Positions 20,065-29,986 of a stretch of DNA of 64,000 nt are shown here, piece after piece; the first letter of the stretch is position 1; the number at the start of each line of letters is the position of its first letter. The stretch lies in contig NZ_WRPK01000004.1 in NCBI RefSeq assembly GCF_009755815.1, forward strand, positions 124,001 to 188,000. Reading direction: 5' to 3'. Made by a program: the position numbers and the translations under genes. Source of the stretch: Flavisphingomonas formosensis. Lineage in GTDB: Bacteria; Pseudomonadota; Alphaproteobacteria; Sphingomonadales; Sphingomonadaceae. A model generated the notes under the pieces. That model ran no database searches. It had not been told where the DNA came from and saw nothing but the letters and a program-made list of their open reading frames with translations.

Positions 20065-20613
20065 ATGACCCTGTCCCCGTTGATGGCGATGGCGATGGCG
20101 ATGGCGGATCCCGCGGCCGCGCCGGCGGATGCGGCCGGCCGCCTGCCATTCGCGCCCGTCCATTCCGAGATGCAGATCGCACTTGATACACAGGGCGGAG
20201 TAGCCTCGTGCAAGGTCGACGTGCAGGGAGCGGTGCCGCCTGATTTCACCGAGGGCGGCTGCGAGGCGTTTCAGCAGCCCGGCGTGCTCGATCTGCTGCT
20301 TGGCGGCGATCGGACGCAGCTCGCGGCGGCCTCGATCGTGATAGACATGGGGCCGGCTTCGATTCAGCCGCCCGCGGGCGCACCCGTTGCCGGCGTCAAG
20401 CTGTCCGGAATCACGGCGGATTACAGTGTCGCGCCCGACGGCACTTTGTCGGGCTGCAGTGTCACCAGCCGTGAGGGCGTCGCCATGACCGTCATCGATC
20501 TCTGTGCGATGGCATTCTCGTCCGGACAAGAGTTCGAGCCGGGAACCGGCGATCGGCGCGGCCGGATCAGCTTTTCGGTGATCGGGCGGATGCGGCCGGG
20601 CGCGGGCGCTTAG
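20065..20613 (+). CDS. Hypothetical protein, possibly exported
   Basis: A 182-residue protein with no family I recognise. The ribosome site GAAGGAGAAATGC just before the ATG is good. The N terminus, MTLSPLMAMAMAMADPAAAP, resembles a short signal peptide and is encoded by a tandem GATGGC repeat (about 20080-20108). The mature part has five Cys, spaced as in GGVASCKVDVQG, EGGCEAFQQ, GTLSGCSVTS and VIDLCAMAF, similar to periplasmic proteins with a TonB-C-like beta fold; that is a weak resemblance. It is the only plus-strand gene between pyrB and ruvX. Confidence 0.7.
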   Translation: MTLSPLMAMAMAMADPAAAPADAAGRLPFAPVHSEMQIALDTQGGVASCKVDVQGAVPPDFTEGGCEAFQQPGVLDLLLGGDRTQLAAASIVIDMGPASIQPPAGAPVAGVKLSGITADYSVAPDGTLSGCSVTSREGVAMTVIDLCAMAFSSGQEFEPGTGDRRGRISFSVIGRMRPGAGA

Positions 20614-20634
20614 ACGCGGTTCGGCTTGCGCAGC

Positions 20635-21099
20635 TCACCCTATCCCCGCCAGCGCGTCGATCGCACCTTGCAGGATATAGGCCGCCGCCATCTTGTCGAC
20701 GAGTTCGTCACGCCGACGCCGGCTGGCATCGGCCTCCAGCAGCGCGCGCGTGACCGCCTGGGTGGACCAGCGTTCGTCCCAGAGCAGGATAGGCAGGGCG
20801 AGCGGCGCGCAGTTGCGCGCAAAGGCGCGTGTCGATTGCGTACGCGGTGAATCGCTGCCGTCCATGTTGAGCGGCAGGCCGATGACGATCCCCTGAACCA
20901 GCTGCCGTTCGCACAGCGTCCTGAGCGCGGCCAGATCCGCGGTGAACTTGGTGCGCCGGATCGTCTCGGCAGCGCTGGCGATGGTCCATTGCGCGTCGCA
21001 CAGCGCGACGCCGATCGTCTTGGTGCCGACGTCCAGGCCAGCGAGGCGGCCTCCGCGCGGCAGGGCGGCACGGAATCGGGCGGCATCGGTCTCGATCAT
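20635..21099 (-). CDS. ruvX: Putative Holliday junction resolvase / pre-16S rRNA nuclease YqgF
   Basis: A 154-residue RNase H-fold nuclease; the family matures the 5' end of 16S rRNA and has been proposed as a resolvase. Hallmarks are [20 protein letters not shown] (first catalytic Asp), [20 protein letters not shown] and [16 protein letters not shown] (Glu). The end has the last Asp in [20 protein letters not shown]. The frame is open further upstream; the ATG at 21099 gives the usual family length, though a Met six codons earlier is possible. It is on the same strand as DUF3089 and pyrB, an order seen in other proteobacteria. Confidence 0.93.
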   Translation of the reverse strand: MIETDAARFRAALPRGGRLAGLDVGTKTIGVALCDAQWTIASAAETIRRTKFTADLAALRTLCERQLVQGIVIGLPLNMDGSDSPRTQSTRAFARNCAPLALPILLWDERWSTQAVTRALLEADASRRRRDELVDKMAAAYILQGAIDALAGIG

Positions 21100-21184
21100 G
21101 GCGCGCAGATAGAGCATCGACGCGTGAAGGGCACCCGCTTTCGGCGGCGACGAAACCGCTGCAGCGTGGCCGGCCTTGTAGGGA

Positions 21185-22297
21185 TCAGCGTTCCGCGACA
21201 AGGGCATGCGTACGCGCTTGTACGTCGGCGCGAACGTTCGCCCAAAACAGAGCATAGTCGAACATATGGTAATTGCCGCCCGGCATCACGAAGCCGGTGA
21301 AGCCGTCCGGTGCATCGCCGATCAGCAGCACGCCGGCCGGCGAACAGGCGGCGGGTACGGCGCCCGGTACCAGCACGCCACCCTCCTGGCTCGCGTTGGG
21401 CACGAGCGCGCCGAGATTGGCCGATCGGGGCGCCTTGGTATCCGGCGCGCCGGTCAGGGGGTTGGTGCATAGCATGTGCGTGCCCTTGCGGGGCTTTCCG
21501 GTGAAGCTGGGCGAGCCGTCGAATATCTCGCGCACCTGCGACGGATCGGCGGGGTTGGCGAAGCTCTGCCAGGAGAGGATGCAGCGCGCCTGGCCCGGAG
21601 CACGGCACGCTGCGAGCCCGAGTGCCGGCAGGTCTGCCTCGACCGAGACCGGCCAGCCGACGATATAGGCCGCGACTATGCGCTGCGCGACGGGGGTGCC
21701 GGCAATATGGCGGGCGAGCAGGCGCGTGAGCAGCAGCGAGCCCTGGCTGTGTCCGGCAAGGACGATCGGCTGTGCCGGCGGGATGGCAGCCAGAAAGGCA
21801 GCAAAGGCGCGTTCCACATCGCTATAGGCGAGTTCGATCGCCGCGTCGGCATCTCTGCTTTTGGTCAGCAGTGCGCCGAGTGTCGCCTGTCGGTAGAGCG
21901 GAGCCCAGACGGGACCTGCGCTGGTGAGCGCGCTTGCCTGGCTCATCGCGTATTGGCGCAGCAACCGCCTGCCATCGCGATCGCCGATCGGCATGTTCCA
22001 ACTCGTGCGGCGGTAATAGACGGAGGGCGCGACATAGAAGATGGCGGCCTGTGGCGCGGCGGCATGCGATACGCCGGCGGGCAGCCAGCGCGACGGATCG
22101 GCGGCGAGGCCTGGCCGGGCAAGCCAGGCGGCCGGCTGGGCATAGTCTGGCGCCGGCTCCCTGGGCGGGGAATAAGCTGTGCCGGGGACGAGCGCGGCCC
22201 GCATGATCTGGGTCGGAAAGAGATTCCAGGCGAAGGCACTCGCGAGCGTCAGCATGATCAATCCTGCGATGACGTATAAAAAAATGCGTGCCGGCAC
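21185..22297 (-). CDS. DUF3089-family alpha/beta hydrolase, membrane-anchored
   Basis: A 370-residue protein. An N-terminal hydrophobic segment ([20 protein letters not shown]) serves as an anchor or uncleaved signal. The catalytic domain has the nucleophile elbow [15 protein letters not shown] (GHSQG, about 180) and a late His in [14 protein letters not shown] near 350, as expected in a Ser-Asp-His hydrolase of the DUF3089 family. The start is GTG at 22297 with CGGAG eight bases upstream. It is probably a periplasm-facing lipase or esterase; the substrate is unknown. It lies 85 bases upstream of ruvX on the same strand. Confidence 0.88.
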   Translation of the reverse strand: MPARIFLYVIAGLIMLTLASAFAWNLFPTQIMRAALVPGTAYSPPREPAPDYAQPAAWLARPGLAADPSRWLPAGVSHAAAPQAAIFYVAPSVYYRRTSWNMPIGDRDGRRLLRQYAMSQASALTSAGPVWAPLYRQATLGALLTKSRDADAAIELAYSDVERAFAAFLAAIPPAQPIVLAGHSQGSLLLTRLLARHIAGTPVAQRIVAAYIVGWPVSVEADLPALGLAACRAPGQARCILSWQSFANPADPSQVREIFDGSPSFTGKPRKGTHMLCTNPLTGAPDTKAPRSANLGALVPNASQEGGVLVPGAVPAACSPAGVLLIGDAPDGFTGFVMPGGNYHMFDYALFWANVRADVQARTHALVAER

Positions 22298-22522
22298 GCG
22301 ATGTCTCCGGTTGTGCGGCGCGGCATGGCCGGCCGCTCTGGCAAGCGCTTAGTCGCCAAGAATGGCCTTCGGTCAAGACGATGGAGGAGAAAGGTGTGGC
22401 CCAGCTTGGTTAACGGCTTGGGGCAATGCGGACCGGCGATTCGGTTAATGGCGCCCATCTCATCGAATCGCAGCAGGACCGAATTGGCAGCCCGGAATCA
22501 TCGGGAAGCGTGTTCGAAAGAA

Positions 22523-22553
22523 ATTGGCCGGCGGATCATATCCACCGGCCAAT
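22523..22553 (-). terminator. Intrinsic terminator-like hairpin after the 19-residue ORF
   Basis: ATTGGCCGG at one side and CCGGCCAAT at the other pair perfectly, with an inner GGAT/ATCC stem and an ATG loop. On the minus strand the hairpin is followed by TTTCTTTC, which fits an intrinsic terminator. It lies 46 bases past the stop of the small ORF and ends the small transcription unit. Confidence 0.75.
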
Positions 22554-22598
22554 ATCTGTTGATCTAAGCTGAAACGCCAGGAAACAGGCGCTTATCGT

Positions 22599-22658
22599 TC
22601 AACCCGTGACGCCGCCACCGCTGTGGCCACGGCCGAGGATATAATCCCAAATGCTCAT
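22599..22658 (-). CDS. Novel 19-residue peptide ORF with its own promoter and terminator
   Basis: The ORF reads MSIWDYILGRGHSGGGVTG then TGA. GAGGA ends seven bases before the ATG, a strong ribosome site. A promoter (TTGTTA, 17 bases, TAATGT) lies just upstream and a terminator hairpin just downstream, giving a transcript of about 180-190 bases. The peptide has a short hydrophobic helix-like start (WDYIL) and a Gly-rich tail, and is not a signal or TA toxin type I know. It could also be an sRNA with a mock ORF. It lies between the EAL protein and DUF3089 genes, all on the minus strand. Confidence 0.55.
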   Translation of the reverse strand: MSIWDYILGRGHSGGGVTG

Positions 22659-22688
22659 GTTCCGATCCTCATAGACATAAGGCCGGCG

Positions 22689-22739
22689 CCGTAACGGACA
22701 CCGTAACGGAACATTAACCATGGGCTATATGGTTAACAA
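22689..22739 (-). promoter_or_regulatory. Promoter and tandem palindromes of the small transcription unit
   Basis: On the minus strand, TTGTTA (22734-22739) and TAATGT (22711-22716) are 17 bases apart. The predicted start, near 22704, falls in two copies of the 9-base palindrome CCGTTACGG (22689-22697 and 22701-22709), 12 bases apart, a typical operator position. The -35 box sits just past the end of the EAL gene. Confidence 0.55.
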
Positions 22740-22748
22740 GTGGTTTAT

Positions 22749-25070
22749 CTATGCCGCTTTCGTAGGCTCCCGTTTGAGTAGCTGGCAAGCAAGGGTGCTG
22801 AACGGCATGGGCCGCGCGATATGGTAGCCCTGAATGAGATCGCAGCGGGCTGCGACGAGGATGCGCAACGCTTCCTCGTCCTCGACGCCCTCCGCCACCA
22901 CGCGATGACCGAGCGAGTGTGCCAATTCTATCGTGGATTCAACCATTAGACGGTCGCCCGGATTGCGCGCCATGTTGCGCACGAAGGACTGATCGATCTT
23001 CAGTTCGTCGGCGGGAATGGTGCGCAGATATTCGAGGGTGGACCGTCCGGTGCCATAGTCGTCGATGGAGATGGCGATGCCTGCGGCACGCAGATCAGTG
23101 AGCACGGCTATGGCACGCCGGTTGTCGACAATTTTCTCCGTTTCGGTGATTTCGAGCGTCAACCTATGCGGCGGGATGCCGTACCGTCGAAGGAGCGACT
23201 GAACGCGGAGTACGAGATCGGACTCGGCGAGCAGCAGCGGCGAGAGATTGACCGATATGCTGAATGGATGACCCTGCTCATTCATCAGCCGGACGTCGGC
23301 CAGCGCGCGCTCGAGCACGAAGTAGGTGAGATTGCCGATGCGCCCGCCGCGCTCCGCTGCCGAAATGAAGTCGTTGGGGGCGATATTGCCTTTTTCGGGA
23401 TGTGTCCAACGTACCAGCGCCTCGGCGCTCTCCAGTCGGCCTGACGCGATGGCAAGCTGGGGTTGGTACGCCACCCAGATTTGCCCCTCCGCGATCGCTT
23501 CGTCCAGTTGACCGAGCAGCGAGAGCCGCCAGGCCGCTTCCTCGCCCGGTGCGCCTTCATAGACGGTCCAGCGGTCACCCGCCTGATCGGCCTCGTCGGC
23601 GGCGAGCAAGGCGCTGGCCAGGCGGTTGGGCAGCGCGCGATCGGTGTTGATGTCGACGCCGAATACGACGCGCAGGTCGATCCGGCGATCCTCCACGATC
23701 GCGGGTGCGCGGCAGATGGCGTGCAAGGCTTCGAGATGGTCGGGCAGTTCGTCCAGCGTGCCTTCGTGGAACCACGCGAAGATACCTTCATCGCCCTGAT
23801 AGATGCGCGACGCGGCATTGCCGAGCGAGAAGCGCTGCGTGATCTGCTCAGCCAATGCACGCGCCTCGCCGGGCGGGAGCGTGGCATGGATCTCCGCGAA
23901 ATTGCGGATCCGGGCGACGACCAGCGCGGTCTGATCGCCGTCCTTGCTCTCCATCAGTGCGGTGAGGTTCGGCAGGCCGGATATGGCGTTGATCTTCGCC
24001 TGGCCGCGATAATATTCGCGATAGCTGCGCCAAGCCTCGCAGCCCAGGGCACAGAGCGCAAGCAGCAGGGCCGGCGCCACCGTCGTCCAGATCCGGTGCA
24101 TGTCCAGCGCCAGCGGCGCGAGAAGCAGTGCGCCGATCGTCGCCGTCATCGCCGCAATCACATATCGCCGTCGCAGCCGCGTGAAGGATAGCAGCATCAC
24201 CAGCGTGGCGAGCGCGAAAGGCACCATCCAGGAAATCTCGATCGGCCGCCCCGCCTGCAGCGTCTGCGCGCCGAGCACATGAATCAGTACGCCCGGCACC
24301 AGCCCGTAACCGCGCTGCAGCCAATTGTCGTTGAGTTGCTGAGACGTTGCACCGATCACGACGTCCTTGCCGGCGATCGCGCTGGCCGGCACGCTGCGAT
24401 CGATGATCGCGGCCGCGCTGATCTCGGGTACGGATTGCGGATCGATCGCAAGATCGATCGGATAGCTGCCTTCGGTGGCCGGCGTATCGGAGATCGCCGC
24501 CGACAAAGAGGGAATGAGGCGCCCGCCGATATGCACGCCGAGCGGGAGGCGTTGCACCTGACCGCCGCTTGCATAGTCCCAGTCGATCGACGCAACGTCG
24601 GCATGGGGAGCGAAGCGCGGCAGAGGCAGCAGATCCGTGCGTTCGCCGTTCGCCGCATTGACGAGATAGCGGGCGGCAAGGGTGACGCGCGAGCCGGGCT
24701 GTTTCAGCGCTCGTTCCAGCGTGGCATCTTCCGCCGGCGTGGAGGGAGCGAAGAAGCCGACGTCGAAGAAGATGCGGCGCGCGTTCAGCCGCCGAAGGTC
24801 ATCCACCAGCCTGGCATGGAGTTGACGCGACCAAGGCCAGCGGCCGAATTCGGCGAGGCTGCGGTCGTCGATCCCGACGATAACCACATTTTGCGGAGCG
24901 GGATGGCGACGCGCATATTCACGTCCGATCCGCAGCACGTCTTCGAGCGGGGAAGCTGCGCCGAGCATGCCGATCAGCGCACAGGACAGGAACATGATGA
25001 GCAGGATGCGCACGCGCCGGCTCAGCGGCTGCGCAGCTGTCCTCCTCAAAGCGGCACGGTTCCATCCCAT
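22749..25070 (-). CDS. CHASE2-GGDEF-EAL membrane protein, probable c-di-GMP phosphodiesterase
   Basis: A 773-residue inner-membrane signalling protein. Domains in order: one N-terminal helix (ILLIMFLSCALIGMLGAA), a periplasmic CHASE2 sensor (about 45-290, with VVIVGIDDRSLAEFGRWPW), three helices (about 285-360), a degenerate GGDEF (motif replaced by YQGDEGIFAWF), then EAL (about 510-765). EAL residues are kept: SAEALVRW, VNLSP, EITETEKI, SIDDYGTGRS, KIDQSFV and VAEGVEDEE. So it probably hydrolyses c-di-GMP, with the GGDEF as a regulatory domain. The CHASE2 ligand is unknown. Together with the GGDEF enzyme at 2.6 kb it makes a possible opposing pair. Confidence 0.92.
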   Translation of the reverse strand: MGWNRAALRRTAAQPLSRRVRILLIMFLSCALIGMLGAASPLEDVLRIGREYARRHPAPQNVVIVGIDDRSLAEFGRWPWSRQLHARLVDDLRRLNARRIFFDVGFFAPSTPAEDATLERALKQPGSRVTLAARYLVNAANGERTDLLPLPRFAPHADVASIDWDYASGGQVQRLPLGVHIGGRLIPSLSAAISDTPATEGSYPIDLAIDPQSVPEISAAAIIDRSVPASAIAGKDVVIGATSQQLNDNWLQRGYGLVPGVLIHVLGAQTLQAGRPIEISWMVPFALATLVMLLSFTRLRRRYVIAAMTATIGALLLAPLALDMHRIWTTVAPALLLALCALGCEAWRSYREYYRGQAKINAISGLPNLTALMESKDGDQTALVVARIRNFAEIHATLPPGEARALAEQITQRFSLGNAASRIYQGDEGIFAWFHEGTLDELPDHLEALHAICRAPAIVEDRRIDLRVVFGVDINTDRALPNRLASALLAADEADQAGDRWTVYEGAPGEEAAWRLSLLGQLDEAIAEGQIWVAYQPQLAIASGRLESAEALVRWTHPEKGNIAPNDFISAAERGGRIGNLTYFVLERALADVRLMNEQGHPFSISVNLSPLLLAESDLVLRVQSLLRRYGIPPHRLTLEITETEKIVDNRRAIAVLTDLRAAGIAISIDDYGTGRSTLEYLRTIPADELKIDQSFVRNMARNPGDRLMVESTIELAHSLGHRVVAEGVEDEEALRILVAARCDLIQGYHIARPMPFSTLACQLLKREPTKAA

Positions 25071-25330
25071 CCTTGGCCATATGGAGTGGCAATGATTACG
25101 ATATTGAAAATAAATGGGGCCACGACGTCCACAAAACGGCGCATGAGATATGGGGAATATAGCGATCGAGCACGATTGGAGCCCTGGCTGTGCCCGGCGC
25201 GATTAACGCCAGCTGTCGGGCTTCCGCCGCGCCTCACCCCGCCTTCTGAGGTGCGAAAGGGGGAGGGTGGGTTGATGCTGCGCCGCCCGGATGGTAGCGG
25301 CGCGCATCCCTTTCACCCTAGAAAGCCTTC

Positions 25331-25618
25331 ATGTCCGTAGACGCCGCCACCGTACGCAAGATCGCGAACCTCGCGCGCATCGCCGTGAGCGATGCCGAGG
25401 CCGACGCGCTCGTGCCCGAGCTCAACACCATCCTGGGGTTCGTCGAACAACTGGGTGAGGTGGATACCAGCGGCGTCGCGCCGCTGAGCGCTGTCATTCC
25501 CAATCATCTGCGCATGCGCGAGGATGTGGTGACCGACGGCGGCATTCGCGATGCGGTGCTCGCCAACGCGCCGCAGGCCGAGCATGGCTTCTTCGCGGTG
25601 CCGAAGGTGATCGAATGA
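25331..25618 (+). CDS. gatC: Asp-tRNA(Asn)/Glu-tRNA(Gln) amidotransferase subunit C
   Basis: The small subunit (95 residues) of GatCAB, which converts Glu-tRNA(Gln) or Asp-tRNA(Asn) to the amide form; it holds GatA and GatB together. Recognised by [40 protein letters not shown], and the C-terminal [20 protein letters not shown] and [10 protein letters not shown]. It is the first gene of gatC-gatA-acyltransferase-gatB. Its stop overlaps the ATG of a 28-codon ORF (ATGA) that runs exactly to the gatA start. Confidence 0.96.
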   Translation: MSVDAATVRKIANLARIAVSDAEADALVPELNTILGFVEQLGEVDTSGVAPLSAVIPNHLRMREDVVTDGGIRDAVLANAPQAEHGFFAVPKVIE

Positions 25619-25701
25619 TCAGCGCGCTTTCATCGGCCGGCAAGGCGTGGGCGCTCATCAGCACGAACCACGACGATCGAGTGGCGGGAGGCCAGCGTTG
25701 A
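25615..25701 (+). CDS. Micro-ORF bridging gatC and gatA
   Basis: A 28-codon frame begins [20 protein letters not shown]. Its ATG overlaps the gatC stop as ATGA, and its TGA overlaps the gatA TTG start as TTGA, so the three frames are joined with no gap at either end. Codons look like those of the neighbours. It may encode a small protein or serve to pass ribosomes from gatC to gatA. I know of no family for it. Chance is possible because the gap is short, but overlaps at both ends are unusual. Confidence 0.45.
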   Translation: MISALSSAGKAWALISTNHDDRVAGGQR

Positions 25702-27179
25702 CCAATCTCACCGATCTCGGCGTCGCGGCGCTGCGTGACGGGTTCCGCAAGGGCGATTTCTCGGCGCGCGAGGTGGCGGACGCGTTCAACGCGGCGGTGG
25801 CCTCGGCCAAGGCGCTCAATGCCTTCATCGTCGACACGCCTGACCATGCGATCGCGGCGGCGGAAGCTGCCGATCGCGCGCGCGCCTCGGGCGAATTTGC
25901 GGCATTGTCGGGCGTGCCGCTCGGCATCAAGGATCTGTTCTGCACTGCCGGGGTGCAGACAACTGCGGCGAGCCACATCCTCGAAGGCTTTACGCCCACC
26001 TATGAATCGACCGTGACGGCCAAGCTGTTCGCCGCCGGGGCGGGCATGCTGGGCAAGCTCAACATGGATCAGTTCGCGATGGGCTCGTCAAACGAGACCA
26101 GCGCGTTCGGCAATGTGGTCTCCCCCTGGCGGCGCAGCGATGGCGGCAACGCGCCGCTGGCGCCCGGCGGCTCCTCGGGCGGCTCCTCGGCCGCGGTCGC
26201 GGCACGTATTGCGCCCGGCGCGACCGGCACCGACACTGGCGGCTCGATCCGCCAGCCGGCCGCCTTCACCGGCATCTCCGGCATCAAGCCGACTTATGGG
26301 CGCTGCTCGCGCTGGGGTATCGTCGCTTTCGCGTCGTCGCTCGACCAGGCCGGGCCGATGGCGCGCGACGTCAGGGATTGCGCGATCCTGCTCGAGGCGA
26401 TGAGCGGCTTCGATCCGAAGGATTCCACCTCGCTCGACGTGTCGGTACCCCGCTGGGAAGCCGGTCTCTCAGGGGACCTCACGGGCAAGCGGATCGGTAT
26501 TCCGAAGGAATATCGCGTCGAGGGCATGCCATCAGAGATCGAGGCGCTGTGGGACAAGGGCATTGCCTTCATGCGCGATGCCGGCGCGGAGATCGTCGAG
26601 GTCTCGCTTCCGCACACCCGCTACGCCCTGCCGGCCTATTATATTATCGCTCCGGCAGAGGCCTCGTCCAATCTCGCCCGATATGACGGAGTGCGCTACG
26701 GCTTGCGCGACCTGCCGGACGGCGGAAACCTCGCCGACATGTATTCCGCGACGCGCGCGGACGGCTTCGGCAAGGAGGTTCGCCGCCGCATCCTGATCGG
26801 CACCTATGTGCTCTCGGCCGGCTATTATGACGCTTATTACACCAAGGCCCAGCAGGTCCGGACGCTGATCGCCCGGGATTTCGAGCAGGCCTGGCAGAGT
26901 TGCGATCTGCTGCTGACGCCGACCGCCCCGTCCGCCGCCTTCGCGCTGGGTGAGAAGACCGCGGATCCGCTCGCCATGTATCTCAACGACGTGTTCACCG
27001 TGCCGGCCAGCTTGGCGGGCCTGCCCGCGATGTCGGTGCCGGCCGGGCTCGACGGGCAGGGGCTGCCGCTCGGCCTGCAGCTCATCGGACGTCCGCTCGA
27101 CGAGCAGGGCGTGTTGAACGCTGGCCTGGCGATCGAGGAACGGGCCGGCTTCTCGGCGCGTCCCGGACAGTGGTGGTAA
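25698..27179 (+). CDS. gatA: Asp-tRNA(Asn)/Glu-tRNA(Gln) amidotransferase subunit A
   Basis: The glutaminase subunit (493 residues), which releases ammonia from Gln for GatB. It is an amidase-signature enzyme: the catalytic Lys is in [14 protein letters not shown] near 80, and the Ser-cisSer-Lys triad includes [20 protein letters not shown] and [16 protein letters not shown] near 160-180. The best start is TTG at 25698 ([14 protein letters not shown]), just after GGGAGG; an in-frame upstream start would only add a non-conserved tail. The stop region overlaps the GTG of the next gene. Confidence 0.96.
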   Translation: MTNLTDLGVAALRDGFRKGDFSAREVADAFNAAVASAKALNAFIVDTPDHAIAAAEAADRARASGEFAALSGVPLGIKDLFCTAGVQTTAASHILEGFTPTYESTVTAKLFAAGAGMLGKLNMDQFAMGSSNETSAFGNVVSPWRRSDGGNAPLAPGGSSGGSSAAVAARIAPGATGTDTGGSIRQPAAFTGISGIKPTYGRCSRWGIVAFASSLDQAGPMARDVRDCAILLEAMSGFDPKDSTSLDVSVPRWEAGLSGDLTGKRIGIPKEYRVEGMPSEIEALWDKGIAFMRDAGAEIVEVSLPHTRYALPAYYIIAPAEASSNLARYDGVRYGLRDLPDGGNLADMYSATRADGFGKEVRRRILIGTYVLSAGYYDAYYTKAQQVRTLIARDFEQAWQSCDLLLTPTAPSAAFALGEKTADPLAMYLNDVFTVPASLAGLPAMSVPAGLDGQGLPLGLQLIGRPLDEQGVLNAGLAIEERAGFSARPGQWW

Positions 27180-28342
27180 GCGTAGGCACACCCCGCAAGA
27201 TCAGCCCCGCCATGTCGGATACGATCCGCTTCGCGCGGGTCGCGTGCATCATCCTGATGATGTTCACGCATGTCCGGCCTTATCCCGCCTTCTGGTACAT
27301 GCCGCGCTTCGGCTGGTGGGATTATGGCTGGCACTGGGTCTACGCCTTCTTCTCGCTCTATGTGGGAAAGGCGTCGGTGCCGCTGCTCGGCCTGATCTCG
27401 GGCTGGCTGCTGGGCATGCAGTATAAGGCACCCTGGTGGAGCGTAGCCCGCAAGAAGGCGCGCACCATATTGCTGCCTTTGTTCATCTGGAACGCGGTGC
27501 TGCTTTTCGTGATGATGAGCCTGCCCTGGTTCGAGCCGACATGGCCGCGGCCGACGGACGCGATCGGCTGGTTCTATAAATTCTTCCCGCTACGCGATTA
27601 TCCGACCAATTCGCCGCTTTACTTCATGCGGGATCTCTTCCTGTGCATGTTGCTGGCACCGGCGCTGCTGTGGCTCTTCGATCGCTGGGGCACACGCGCG
27701 ATGATCGCGGTGTTCGCCGTCGTGCTGATCTTCGCGGCGATCGCGGATGAAGGGACGATCCTCACCCGGCCGGTGATCCTGCCGACGTTCGTCACCGGCC
27801 TCGTCCTCGCGCGCCGCGCGATCGATGTTCGCGCACCGCGCTTTTTCAATCATTGGGGCGCGCTCGCCGCGGGCACATGGCTGCTGATCGAGCTGCCGAC
27901 GCTCGTGCCGGTCTACCGTCTCTATTTCACCTGGCTGCCGATTGCGGGCCACGTACCGGAAATCATCACCCGCTACGCGCTCGCCTATCTCCTCTGGTGG
28001 TGGGTCGCGCATGTCGCGCTGAAGCCCTTCGGCCGGCAGGTCGCACGGCTGGAACCATATATCTTCTTCATCTTCTGCACCCATCATATCGTCTATCTCG
28101 CGCTGGCGACCGAGTTTGACGGGCGCGGCGTGCGCAACGCGATCGCGCCGATCTATCCGCTTTATTTCTTCCTCCAGCCGCTGATCGCAGTGTGTGTCGG
28201 GTTCGCCTTCTACAAGCTGATGTCGCTGATCTCGCCGAGCCTGCTCGGCTGGGTCACCGGCGGGCGCGTGGCCGGGCGGGACAAGGCGCGCGCCGCGCAT
28301 GCGCCCGCACCCGAGGGTGGTGCGGCGCTGAAGCGATCCTGA
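27170..28342 (+). CDS. Acyltransferase 3 family membrane protein
   Basis: A 390-residue polytopic inner-membrane protein with about ten hydrophobic helices, of the acyltransferase-3 (OafA/OpgC-like) superfamily. It opens with the usual first-helix pattern: an Arg/Asp-rich start, [18 protein letters not shown], with the His at the helix end. A second His pair is in [15 protein letters not shown]. Members O-acylate extracellular sugars or peptides. I take GTG at 27170, overlapping the gatA stop by ten bases; an ATG at 27212 is also possible. It sits between gatA and gatB, so it is probably co-transcribed with a translation-related complex for no obvious reason. Confidence 0.85.
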   Translation: MVVSVGTPRKISPAMSDTIRFARVACIILMMFTHVRPYPAFWYMPRFGWWDYGWHWVYAFFSLYVGKASVPLLGLISGWLLGMQYKAPWWSVARKKARTILLPLFIWNAVLLFVMMSLPWFEPTWPRPTDAIGWFYKFFPLRDYPTNSPLYFMRDLFLCMLLAPALLWLFDRWGTRAMIAVFAVVLIFAAIADEGTILTRPVILPTFVTGLVLARRAIDVRAPRFFNHWGALAAGTWLLIELPTLVPVYRLYFTWLPIAGHVPEIITRYALAYLLWWWVAHVALKPFGRQVARLEPYIFFIFCTHHIVYLALATEFDGRGVRNAIAPIYPLYFFLQPLIAVCVGFAFYKLMSLISPSLLGWVTGGRVAGRDKARAAHAPAPEGGAALKRS

Positions 28343-28355
28343 TATAGGGCCCATC

Positions 28356-29852
28356 ATGACCACAGAGACTGCAAGCAGCTATCGCATCCAGGGCGCCACC
28401 GGGGAATGGGAGGTCGTGATCGGCCTCGAGGTTCACGCTCAGATCACATCAAACGCCAAGCTCTTCTCCGGTGCTTCCACCGCGTTCGGCGCGGAGCCGA
28501 ACACGCAAGTGAGCCTCGTCGATGCGGCGATGCCGGGCATGCTGCCGGTGCTGAACAAGGAATGCATCCGCCAGGCAGTGCGCACCGGTCTCGCGCTCGG
28601 GGCGGAGATCAACCGCGTCTCGCGCTTCGACCGCAAGAATTATTTTTATGCCGATCTGCCGCAGGGATATCAGATCAGTCAGCTCTATCATCCGCTGGTG
28701 GGCGAGGGCTCGATCCCGATCGAGCCGGATGCGAAGGATGGTCCTGGTGAGGCCAAGCTCGTCGGGGTGGAGCGCATCCATGTGGAGCAGGATGCCGGCA
28801 AGCTGATGCACGATCAGCACCCCACGCGCAGCTATGTCGATCTCAACCGGTCCGGCGTCGCGCTGATGGAGATCGTCTCTCGGCCGGACATGCGGTCTCC
28901 CGCAGAAGCCGGCGCCTATCTGCGCAAGCTGCGCTCGATCCTGCGTTATGTCGGCTCGTGCGACGGCAATATGGAGCAGGGCTCGATGCGGGCCGACGTC
29001 AACGTCTCGGTGCGCCGCCCGGGCGAGCCGTTCGGAACGCGGACCGAGACCAAGAATGTCAATTCCGTTCGCTTCGTCATGGCAGCGATCGAGCAGGAGG
29101 CGAACCGCCAGGTCGACGTGCTGGAGGCAGGCGGACGCGTAGTGCAGGAAACCCGCCTCTACGATCCGGATCGTGGCGAGGGGCGTTCGATGCGTTCCAA
29201 AGAGGACGCGCACGACTATCGTTACTTCCCCGATCCGGACCTGCTGCCTCTGGAGCTTTCCGAAGCGTTCATCGCCGAGTGCGAGGCGAGCCTTCCCGAG
29301 CTGCCGGACGACAAGCGCGCCCGTTATGAGGGGCCGCTCGGCCTGCCTGCCTACAATGCTGCCGTGATCACTGCGGATGTCGAGACCGCGCGCTGGTTCG
29401 AGGCGCTGCTCGACGCGACGGGCAAGCCGGAGACGATGGCCAAGGCCGCGTCGAACTGGCTGATCTCCGATCTGTTCGGCGCGCTCAACCGGCTCGGCAA
29501 GGGCATTGGCGAAAGCCCGGTCTCGCCTGCTCAGGGTGCTGAGCTTCTGAACCTGGTCGCGGACGGCACGCTATCCGGCACGCTCGCCAAGCAGGTGTTC
29601 GAGATCATGCTGGAGACCGGCGACGATCCCTCGAAGATCGTCGAGGAGCGGGGCCTCAAGCAGACCAGCGACACCGGCGCGATCGAGGCGATCATCGCCC
29701 AGGTGATGGAGGCCAATGCCGACAAGGTCGCCGAATATCGCGGCGGCAAGGACAAGCTGTTCGGCTTCTTCGTCGGCCAGACGATGAAGGCGATGGGCGG
29801 CAAGGCCAATCCCGCGGTGGTCAACGAACTCCTGAAGAAGGCGCTGGGCTGA
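28356..29852 (+). CDS. gatB: Asp-tRNA(Asn)/Glu-tRNA(Gln) amidotransferase subunit B
   Basis: The subunit that activates the misacylated tRNA with ATP and completes amidation. The 498 residues have the catalytic cradle ([20 protein letters not shown], NPxT-type [36 protein letters not shown]) and a C-terminal helical plus YqeY domain (about 340-498) that contacts tRNA. It starts with an ATG 13 bases after the acyltransferase. The operon supplies the indirect route to Gln-tRNA or Asn-tRNA, normal for alphaproteobacteria lacking GlnRS. Confidence 0.96.
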   Translation: MTTETASSYRIQGATGEWEVVIGLEVHAQITSNAKLFSGASTAFGAEPNTQVSLVDAAMPGMLPVLNKECIRQAVRTGLALGAEINRVSRFDRKNYFYADLPQGYQISQLYHPLVGEGSIPIEPDAKDGPGEAKLVGVERIHVEQDAGKLMHDQHPTRSYVDLNRSGVALMEIVSRPDMRSPAEAGAYLRKLRSILRYVGSCDGNMEQGSMRADVNVSVRRPGEPFGTRTETKNVNSVRFVMAAIEQEANRQVDVLEAGGRVVQETRLYDPDRGEGRSMRSKEDAHDYRYFPDPDLLPLELSEAFIAECEASLPELPDDKRARYEGPLGLPAYNAAVITADVETARWFEALLDATGKPETMAKAASNWLISDLFGALNRLGKGIGESPVSPAQGAELLNLVADGTLSGTLAKQVFEIMLETGDDPSKIVEERGLKQTSDTGAIEAIIAQVMEANADKVAEYRGGKDKLFGFFVGQTMKAMGGKANPAVVNELLKKALG

Positions 29853-29889
29853 GCCTCCGTCTGCTCGGGACGGTGATTTTCCGGCGATC

Positions 29890-29910
29890 ATGCTGAGCTT
29901 GTCGAAGCAT
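29890..29910. repeat. Short intergenic repeat after gatB
   Basis: ATGCT (29890-29894) and AGCAT (29906-29910) flank GAGCTTGTCGA. This CATGCTGAGCTTGTCGAAGCA unit is a type of short dispersed palindrome common between genes in proteobacteria. It lies between convergent gatB and the ThDP-enzyme gene and may mark their 3' ends. Confidence 0.55.
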
Positions 29911-29986
29911 TGCCTTCTTCTTTCGGTTTACGAGCGGGAAGGAGTGCACTTCGGCGGACTCGGTACGAACGGAAGCAGGAGCATCG

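Noticed and set aside
20080-20108. GATGGC tandem repeat as a phase-variation switch
   Set aside because: The unit is six bases, so slippage keeps the reading frame; it would only change signal-peptide length.
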